From: an uncultured Prevotellaceae bacterium
GTDB lineage: Bacteria > Bacteroidota > Bacteroidia > Bacteroidales > Muribaculaceae
DNA: 16,211 nt
Direction of reading: 5' to 3'
Assembly: GCA_937904375.1 (NCBI GenBank)
Contig: CALDIG010000067.1
Coordinates: 1-16,211, forward strand
Position 1 is the stretch's first letter. The number at the start of each line of letters is the position of its first letter. This document shows positions 1 to 5,123 of the stretch, piece after piece. Under the pieces are notes generated by a model. It searched no databases, was not told where the DNA came from, and saw only the letters and a list, made by a program, of their open reading frames with translations. A program made the translations under genes and the position numbers.

Positions 1-121
1 AACTATCAACCAAACGACAAATATATTTTTGGCGAACTTCCTCTTCTGGCTTCATTAAAAGCCATTTGTTTTTTAGAGGAGCAAATATTTCTATATCGTT
101 GTTTCTTTTCTGAATATCCAT
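1..121 (-). CDS. HsdR N-terminal-like protein, partial (N-terminus only)
   Basis: Forty codons from an ATG at 121 run off the left edge. The peptide carries the stretch IFAPLKNKWLLMKPEEEVRQ (residues 12-31) followed by YICRLVDS. This resembles the start of the HsdR N-terminal (HSDR_N-type) domain, where a '..PL..K.....PEE.VRQ..I..L' pattern is typical of restriction or N-6 methylase-associated proteins in Bacteroidota. The rest of the protein is outside the window, so whether it is a nuclease, a methylase or a small stand-alone domain protein cannot be told. The start lies 9 bp after the stop of the 226-aa gene, so it is probably the fourth gene of the operon that begins with the ATPase. The domain match is from memory of the family and the operon placement is inference. 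Confidence 0.6.
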   Translation of the reverse strand, partial: MDIQKRNNDIEIFAPLKNKWLLMKPEEEVRQKYICRLVDS

Positions 122-130
122 AACTGCTTA

Positions 131-811
131 TTATTTAACCAAAAAGTCTATTGCTAAATTTACCATCAAAGCCGAAATTGCCACACCACTTTTGGTATTT
201 TTATCATTGATAGACTCTTTCACGCTTGATGCGAGAAAATCTGCAGCGATATGCAGTGAATGATTTGTCAATTCTGTCTTTGATTTGTTATTAAGCGTAT
301 CGTCAATACCCTGTAATGCCCAAATAGTGGGGTTGGCTATTGATGTCAACTTATTATCAGGGTAAACAATATCTACAAGAGCGAGTGCATACTTAATGAC
401 TTTCAATAAGTTTCCAACCGTCAATTGCTTATCGTTTTGCGTGTACAATACGTCAGTACTATGAAACTGGACTGGTCTGGAAAGCGTCTGATATGCGAAT
501 TGACAATCTTGTATGATGCTTTGCAAGTTCATTTTGAATAGAACGTTCATGCAAGCTAAAGCATACATACCCAAAACATCTGTAGGTAGCAGCTCAATAG
601 AGCAGGGGATAGGATAGGTATTTATGCCACAATAAGCATACAGTTTTGCCATTTCTGCATCTGCCAATTTATGAAAATTTGGAATCCCTAAATTCTCGCA
701 ATTAGCACAACACAACTCTATTGCTTTCCTGTCTCGATTAAAATAAAATGCATTAGAAAGCTGGTTGTAAGCATCAGTGATTTTTAATGAAAGAAGATTA
801 TTGGTTACCAT
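131..811 (-). CDS. Unrecognised 226-aa protein of the ATPase/TOPRIM operon
   Basis: I do not recognise a family. The protein is predicted soluble: it has no signal peptide and no convincing membrane span, and it looks mostly helical, with long amphipathic stretches near residues 85-110 and 185-226. A small cysteine cluster (ELCCANCENLG, about residues 32-42) is the only eye-catching local motif and is not a complete zinc-binding site. The gene lies 50 bp after the TOPRIM-like gene and 9 bp before the HsdR-N-like gene, all on the minus strand, so co-transcription is likely. Genes sandwiched between an ATPase-nuclease pair and a restriction-type protein are often accessory or specificity factors, but that is inference from position only. 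Codon use is AT-rich like its neighbours. Confidence 0.75.
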   Translation of the reverse strand: MVTNNLLSLKITDAYNQLSNAFYFNRDRKAIELCCANCENLGIPNFHKLADAEMAKLYAYCGINTYPIPCSIELLPTDVLGMYALACMNVLFKMNLQSIIQDCQFAYQTLSRPVQFHSTDVLYTQNDKQLTVGNLLKVIKYALALVDIVYPDNKLTSIANPTIWALQGIDDTLNNKSKTELTNHSLHIAADFLASSVKESINDKNTKSGVAISALMVNLAIDFLVK

Positions 812-861
812 ATTATTACTTATTATTATTCTATCTTAATTTCATCCAGCACATTAACCAT

Positions 862-1671
862 TTATGAAGAAACGATTTTCTTTCCAAAATAATCAAACAA
901 GAATATAGGGAAAGCATTAAGGATCGCTACTTTGGATTCCTCGGTTTCAACATATTTGGCAAGCTGGTTGTCAAAGATGTCAATTTGGCTATTCACTTCA
1001 TCTGGAATCTCATTCTTTCCATTGCAGATATAGTTTGCTTTGCTGACGTTCATGCCGACTAGATGGCACCAGTTCATTTTGATTGTATTTATTTTCTCCC
1101 TTATCCTGTCATCGTCATCAGCCGGTTTTACTGTTAAGATTAAGTACTCCAAGTTGCCGTCATAATATGAAAATTCGTGGACTTGATGCTTGAAATTCTC
1201 TTCTTGACATCTCTTTCGGGTTACAGTGTATGTCAAGTAATTATTATCTGGTAACTCTTTGGTATATCGCAATGACTCGACCATCGGATAATTGATGAAC
1301 AACAGCCCATTACCTGTCTCATCCATGAAGAAGTTCAACATGGCCTGCAATTTCTTGTTGTTCTCTTCAAGCGTTCCACCACTCTCCTGGAAGTCGTAGT
1401 CAAAAAACAGATAGATTTCAGAGACTTCATCCTCTCGGATATTCTCAAGTGTATGATCTCCCTTCTCTAACAATATCTCTTTAAGAACAGATACCGTATC
1501 AACTTCCAGCAATCCGTTCAACACATCGTGACCCTTCAACTTGCTGTATAGGGAGTAGATATTGCTATTATAGGTACAAACGAATGTATCGGACTTCTCT
1601 GGGAAGAAAAGCCGTTTGATAGACTCAAAATAAGTCTTATCGTCTCTACCTTCAAATACAAAGAGTATCAT
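862..1671 (-). CDS. TOPRIM-like protein partnered with the RloA/AriA-type ATPase
   Basis: This 269-aa protein starts with a beta-strand and an acidic motif, VFEGRDDKTYF (residues 5-15, E7). An LFFDYDF motif follows at residues 88-94 (D91, D93), then INYPMVESL at 126-134. An N-terminal 'EG..D..YF' glutamate followed by a hydrophobic strand ending in DxD is the arrangement of TOPRIM-type nucleases, seen in DUF4435/AriB (PARIS), OLD-type nucleases and RloB-like proteins. Its start overlaps the stop of the upstream ATPase gene by 4 bp (1668-1671), so the two are almost certainly translated together. By analogy with PARIS and RloA/RloB pairs, the ATPase would sense or restrain while this protein is the effector that damages nucleic acid. 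The exact family is uncertain; an RloB-like or unnamed ATPase-partner family is equally possible. Confidence 0.6.
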   Translation of the reverse strand: MILFVFEGRDDKTYFESIKRLFFPEKSDTFVCTYNSNIYSLYSKLKGHDVLNGLLEVDTVSVLKEILLEKGDHTLENIREDEVSEIYLFFDYDFQESGGTLEENNKKLQAMLNFFMDETGNGLLFINYPMVESLRYTKELPDNNYLTYTVTRKRCQEENFKHQVHEFSYYDGNLEYLILTVKPADDDDRIREKINTIKMNWCHLVGMNVSKANYICNGKNEIPDEVNSQIDIFDNQLAKYVETEESKVAILNAFPIFLFDYFGKKIVSS

Positions 1672-2768
1672 ACTTCAAAAGCTCCTCCACGGAATAGTTT
1701 CTCCATATTATGACCAAATCTCAACTCCTTGTCGGTACAGGCCTGCAAGGGTTTGATCTTATTGTTCTGCAAGATGAAGTTGCAGTCAGGCCTCAGAAGA
1801 TCATTGGTCATTAAATATGTATTATGCGATGACGTGAACACCTGACAATTGAGATTGAATAATTGTTTGCAAACCTCAAAAGCCAACTTGTAGTGATAGA
1901 ACGCATCAAACTCATCGATAAAGACAAATGATGCATAGTTCAAGTTCTTGAGCCAATAATACAATAAATGTAATGACTGAGTACCTGTCGAGATAGTACT
2001 ATCAAAATAGAGACTTCCACCACCAACTTTCCAAAAGAGTTGTTTATCGGTGGATTTTTCCAAATCAAAAATGAACTTTTGTCCACTAACATTAAATAAA
2101 AAGTCAGAGAAATCTTGAATCAGTTTATTCTTGATGATGTATTCGTCAAGGATGGTAACAACATTGTCAAACCCGATGTATTCATTGGTTTTCAGACATC
2201 TGAACCAAAGCATGGAATTGACAAAGTCCCTCATCCTAATCAGGTAATGGTCTCCAGCGAGAGGATAGGATGTAAGCAAATAGTTCACGATTGAGATACT
2301 GTTGGCATTCATCTCTAAATTCCTCTTCGCATCCTTGTTAATCGGGAACTGGTTCTCGTCAAGGTCTAATACACCACCTATACGCTTAAAAATTGTCGCT
2401 CCATTCACTTTTAGCAACTCATCGACAAGTGCACCCGATGCATTCTTTGAATATACATACTCAATTAACTGGTTATCAAACTTAAAAGTGTACTCAAAAA
2501 TTACATTTAGCCTTGTGTCTCCAGCATAGACATAGTTCTGAAAGTATTCAACTTTCTTGTACTTTTGAGTCATGTGATATACGATGTCAAATAAAGCCTC
2601 ACTAAAGTTTGTCTTGCCAGATCCATTAGGACCATAAATGATACCATTCTTGATGACATCATCCTTAATTGCATATGTATTGAAAGAATAGTTGCTTGGG
2701 CAAGATAGATCCCATTCAATCCTATCAGTAAAGCCTCGGAAGTTTTTTACAGAAAATTTTATAAGCAT
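1668..2768 (-). CDS. RloA/AriA-like ABC-type (AAA_15) ATPase, first gene of putative defence operon
   Basis: This 366-aa protein has the layout of SMC/ABC-like ATPases of COG1106 (RloA, AbiLi, PARIS AriA). The N-terminus is MLIKFSVKNFRGF, Walker A is IIYGPNGSGKT (43-53), a signature-like STGTQSLHLL lies at 260-269, Walker B is FVFIDEFDAF (281-290), and the switch histidine is in SSHNTYL (313-319). The C-terminus is HNMEKLFRGGAF, resembling the 'hNlEK.Y.gG.fG' ending typical of the family. The middle (about 100-250) lacks a long coiled coil, so this is a compact member. It is the promoter-proximal gene of a minus-strand operon and overlaps the TOPRIM-like gene by 4 bp. ATPases of this type paired with a TOPRIM or RloB protein usually serve in phage defence. 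The ATPase call is firm; the defence role is inference. Confidence 0.85.
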   Translation of the reverse strand: MLIKFSVKNFRGFTDRIEWDLSCPSNYSFNTYAIKDDVIKNGIIYGPNGSGKTNFSEALFDIVYHMTQKYKKVEYFQNYVYAGDTRLNVIFEYTFKFDNQLIEYVYSKNASGALVDELLKVNGATIFKRIGGVLDLDENQFPINKDAKRNLEMNANSISIVNYLLTSYPLAGDHYLIRMRDFVNSMLWFRCLKTNEYIGFDNVVTILDEYIIKNKLIQDFSDFLFNVSGQKFIFDLEKSTDKQLFWKVGGGSLYFDSTISTGTQSLHLLYYWLKNLNYASFVFIDEFDAFYHYKLAFEVCKQLFNLNCQVFTSSHNTYLMTNDLLRPDCNFILQNNKIKPLQACTDKELRFGHNMEKLFRGGAFEV

Positions 2769-2795
2769 AGCAGTATATTTTTGTTATTGATGGCA

Positions 2796-2803
2796 CAAAT
2801 ATA
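2796..2803 (-). promoter_or_regulatory. Bacteroidota -7 box for the ATPase/TOPRIM operon
   Basis: On the minus strand the sequence is TATATTTG, an exact match to TAnnTTTG, 27 bp upstream of the ATPase start codon. No clean TTTG -33 box is visible at the usual distance; that position is occupied by the inverted repeat at 2822-2838. Confidence 0.6.
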
Positions 2804-2821
2804 TACATAAATTTTTAATTA

Positions 2822-2838
2822 CCGTAATTTTTTTACGG
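2822..2838. promoter_or_regulatory. Perfect inverted repeat overlapping the -33 region, candidate operator
   Basis: CCGTAA and TTACGG are separated by five T. The repeat is centred about 30 bp upstream of the -7 box, where a -33 element would sit, so a regulator bound here could repress or replace the -33 contact. It could instead be a small hairpin. No regulator gene is visible next to it. Confidence 0.35.
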
Positions 2839-2908
2839 AAAAATAATAATTAAGCAATATTTTGCCTAACATAATGCTGTTTTTTGACCTTTATCGAGTC
2901 ATAGGCTC

Positions 2909-2938
2909 GACCATTTTGCTGAAGTCAGCAAAATGGTC
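2909..2938. repeat. Perfect 13-bp inverted repeat with 4-nt loop
   Basis: GACCATTTTGCTG pairs with CAGCAAAATGGTC around a 4-nt loop. A second smaller hairpin (TCGAG...CTCGA, 2894-2910) abuts it. No T-run follows on either strand, so it is not a standard intrinsic terminator. It covers the stop codon of the DinD-like remnant. Confidence 0.7.
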
Positions 2939-3029
2939 TGATACGGCATGTCCAACATTCGGTGTCATCAATCATGCAAACTGCATCTTCATAGCTCTGG
3001 AAAAGTGCTAGTATTTCTTCCTTTTTCAT
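2925..3029 (-). pseudogene. DinD-like remnant, N-terminal 34 codons only
   Basis: From an ATG at 3029 the minus strand reads MKKEEILALFQSYEDAVCMI and continues DDTECWTCR before a stop at 2925. Bacteroidota DinD (DNA-damage-inducible protein D) proteins begin with a very similar pattern, 'M.KE.I..LF..FE.A......ECWSAR', and are normally about 270-300 aa. Similarity fades right after ECWxxR and the frame ends inside the 2909-2938 hairpin, so this is probably the 5' stub of a gene cut by rearrangement. A -7 box (3085-3092) still precedes it. The body of the gene is not found between here and the ATPase operon. The match is recalled from the family and was not searched. Confidence 0.55.
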
Positions 3030-3084
3030 ATATTGAGTTAAGTATTATCGGTATTTATCATAAACCTGTTAATCTTTTTGAGCG

Positions 3085-3092
3085 CAAAGTTA
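3085..3092 (-). promoter_or_regulatory. Bacteroidota -7 box upstream of the DinD-like stub
   Basis: The minus strand reads TAACTTTG followed by C, an exact TAnnTTTG match in the common GTAACTTTGC context, 55 bp upstream of the stub's ATG. It suggests the stub is still transcribed. Confidence 0.55.
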
Positions 3093-3210
3093 CGAAAAAT
3101 AAATGTATTTACCGCATTGAAACATAGAAAAACAATTTCTAATTTGGCTCATAAGTGTTATTGGTGGTAAATACTGATTATCGCTAAGGAACGGCACGAA
3201 AACACGCTTG

Positions 3211-3303
3211 TTTTTTTCAAAAAAACATGCCGATAGTGTGCGAAAGTTGTGATTTTTTATCCACTTTTCGCAGGTTATCGGGAGTTTTTAATATAATTGG
3301 TAG
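3211..3303 (-). repeat. 93-bp direct repeat, copy 1, with terminator-like hairpin
   Basis: This segment matches 4789-4882 almost completely. Positions 3230-3291 (62 bases) are identical to 4808-4869, and the flanks differ only by a few substitutions and single-base indels. Each copy holds a long imperfect hairpin (3230-3281) with outer arms CCGATA/TATCGG and inner arms TGCGAAA/TTTCGCA. On the minus strand the hairpin is followed by CATG and seven T, so copy 1 looks like an intrinsic terminator 58 bp past the stop of the ATPase gene. Between 3030 and 3210 I see only the -7 box and AT-rich spacer. Confidence 0.85.
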
Positions 3304-3338
3304 GAAAATATCTTTATTGGTTTTATTTCATTAATACG

Positions 3339-4763
3339 CTATTCTACAAATAAGTCATCCATAGTTACGGTCGCTGAAATTGATTCGGCATACATGCCTT
3401 GAGCAAGTCCAAAAGTGGTTATCATCGTTGGTACAATACCATAATTGGTGTGTGTCGCTTTTCTAAAAATATCAACTCGACGTCCAATTTTGAGAAATTC
3501 ATCTTGCGTCAGAGAGTAAACGCTCTCGCTATATTTTATTTCGCACAGGTTAATCATCTTGTCGGAACGCTCGATTAGCATATCGATTTGTGCTTGAGCG
3601 TCATTGTCGCTGCCGTGCCAAGAATATGTTTCGGAGGCCATCCCCGAAATGCCCAGGGCCTTTTTCACTTGGGCCACATGGGCCATGCACACTCTTTCAT
3701 AGGTGATTCCCATCCATGAATTAACGGTTGGGGTTTCTTGCTTTTGTGTCCAATAGTTGCTATTGTTATAAACATTATCAGCAAAAGACAAATAAAACAA
3801 TGTGTAAAAGTCAACGAGTTTATAGATGGCAGAGTTTCTTTTCAGTTTTCTTGATTTTACTCTAAAAGCTTTCAAGAAATCACAATAGACCAAATCGGTG
3901 AGCATGCTGCCAAGTTTCCCGTTGTTGCTAATATTAAGTTGCTTGCTTAGCTGCTCTCGGGTCATTCCTTCAGGTTTTTTGACCAAAGCCCTAATGATGT
4001 TGAGATAAGGTTCTGGGATGCGAAACAACGAAGAGAAAAGTCGTTTAAATTCCCTTCTTAATTCTCCGTTTTCGGCAAAGAACAACCTGTCTATACCTTG
4101 TGCCGGACTCTCTCCCGGCAGAAACAAGCCCAAATAATAAGGAACACCGCCAACCGCCATATAAGCATGTAAAATGCCAAGTCGTGACCAGGGAAATCCG
4201 GAAACTTTGAAAAAGGTTTCAGCCTCGTGTAGAGTGAACGGTCTCAAAGCTATTTCGTGGGTTACCCTATCGTGCAGTCCGCCATGATTGTCAATAACAT
4301 TACGCACCATCCAAGAGGTTGCCGAGCCACACACTATCAGTTTAAGGCTTGGTTGCCAAGCTCCCCAACTGTTCCAAAAGTGCCCTAAAGCTTTTACAAA
4401 TCCTGACTTTGGAGTGTCGAGGCAAGGCATTTCATCTATAAATATTATTTGCGGTTTGTCGTCTTGCTTTGCCTGAAGTAAATCCCTTAAAGCGAAGAAT
4501 GCATCAAGCCAAGTGCTTACTTTAGAACCTTTATAGCCATATTGTTTTAGAGCATCGTTAAATGCCGCCATCTGTTCTGATTTTGTGCCTTCGATAATTC
4601 CTGTCATATCAAAGGCAAAGTGATTCTCAAAAAAATGTCTCACCAAGAACGTTTTGCCTACACGTCGGCGACCATAAATTGCTATAAACTCTGCCCTGCT
4701 GGAATTGGCAAACTGTTCCAGCAGCTTCATTTCATTTTCTCTACCTATTATTAAATTACGCAT
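3339..4763 (-). CDS. Archaeal-type ATPase with C-terminal DUF234 (PD-(D/E)XK-like) domain
   Basis: This 474-aa protein belongs to the ATPase_2/DUF234 group common in Bacteroidales and archaea. From MRNLIIGRENEM it shows Walker A IYGRRRVGKT (29-38), Walker B IIFIDEMPCLD (106-116), a sensor-like CGSATSWM (145-152) and GGLHDRVT (161-168), which may hold the arginine finger. A winged-helix-like stretch (about 255-300) leads to a nuclease-like end with AQIDMLIER (391-399, D394) and CEIKYS (407-412, E408 and K410), the D...ExK signature. The reading frame opens further upstream (to 4799), but I chose 4763 because the family starts with 'GRE' near the N-terminus and a -7 box sits at 4777-4784 inside the longer frame. 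The biological role of the family is not settled; toxin-like or mobile functions are speculation. It stands alone between two direct repeats. Confidence 0.85.
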   Translation of the reverse strand: MRNLIIGRENEMKLLEQFANSSRAEFIAIYGRRRVGKTFLVRHFFENHFAFDMTGIIEGTKSEQMAAFNDALKQYGYKGSKVSTWLDAFFALRDLLQAKQDDKPQIIFIDEMPCLDTPKSGFVKALGHFWNSWGAWQPSLKLIVCGSATSWMVRNVIDNHGGLHDRVTHEIALRPFTLHEAETFFKVSGFPWSRLGILHAYMAVGGVPYYLGLFLPGESPAQGIDRLFFAENGELRREFKRLFSSLFRIPEPYLNIIRALVKKPEGMTREQLSKQLNISNNGKLGSMLTDLVYCDFLKAFRVKSRKLKRNSAIYKLVDFYTLFYLSFADNVYNNSNYWTQKQETPTVNSWMGITYERVCMAHVAQVKKALGISGMASETYSWHGSDNDAQAQIDMLIERSDKMINLCEIKYSESVYSLTQDEFLKIGRRVDIFRKATHTNYGIVPTMITTFGLAQGMYAESISATVTMDDLFVE

Positions 4764-4776
4764 ATCTCTTTTTTTG

Positions 4777-4784
4777 CAAAAATA
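4777..4784 (-). promoter_or_regulatory. Bacteroidota -7 box for the DUF234 ATPase
   Basis: The minus strand reads TATTTTTG then C, an exact TAnnTTTG match, ending only 13 bp before the ATG at 4763. Transcription would start about 5-9 nt before the start codon, giving a very short leader. The box supports the shorter reading of the gene. Confidence 0.55.
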
Positions 4785-4788
4785 GCAC

Positions 4789-4882
4789 TTTTTTTTCAAA
4801 AAACATACCGATAGTGTGCGAAAGTTGTGATTTTTTATCCACTTTTCGCAGGTTATCGGGAGTTTTTAACCATAATTGGTAG
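4789..4882 (-). repeat. 93-bp direct repeat, copy 2, upstream of the ATPase
   Basis: Second copy of the repeat at 3211-3303, in the same orientation, with its hairpin at 4808-4859. Read on the minus strand the hairpin is followed by a T-run and then directly by the ATPase promoter, so it could stop transcription entering from the right or bind a regulator. Together the copies bracket a single gene in a unit of about 1.67 kb. Confidence 0.85.
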
Positions 4883-4925
4883 TGATTTTTTGACAGATAA
4901 CCACTATTTTACACTAATTGCCATT

Positions 4926-5022
4926 GAAAATCGTTTCTAATGGTTTTATAACTTCTTGTTGCGTTGGCAACGCAACATACTTGACGTGTTGCGAGAGAAA
5001 TTGTTTGTAATTGTTTTATAAA
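4926..5022. repeat. Degenerate 27-bp repeat pair around a GTTGCGTTG palindrome
   Basis: 4926-4952 and 4996-5022 align without gaps at 21 of 27 positions, sharing TAAT and GTTTTATAA. Between them is a near-perfect palindrome, GTTGCGTTG-G-CAACGCAAC (4958-4976), and another GTGTTGCG. No gene is seen from 4883 to 5049. Confidence 0.4.
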
Positions 5023-5049
5023 TTATGGGGGGTATTCTTTAGATTGCAA

Positions 5050-5086
5050 AACTCAGCCGAGGGCGCTTGTGCGTCTCGGCTGAGTT
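5050..5086 (-). terminator. Intrinsic terminator of the sigma/anti-sigma/receptor operon
   Basis: AACTCAGCCGAG and CTCGGCTGAGTT form a perfect 12-bp, GC-rich stem with a 13-nt loop. It lies 38 bp after the receptor stop codon on the minus strand and ends in four T there. Confidence 0.8.
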
Positions 5087-5123
5087 GAGATTTGGTTGTT
5101 TACTGTGTTTAGACTGATTGTCG

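Noticed and set aside
2909..2938. Intrinsic terminator for the dinD-like stub
   Set aside because: The stem is strong, but no T-run follows on either strand.
3211..4882. Insertion sequence or transposon with a transposase
   Set aside because: The flanks are direct, not inverted, repeats. The enclosed gene is an ATPase with a nuclease-like end and not a known transposase, and no target-site duplication is visible. Kept as a repeat-bracketed cassette only.
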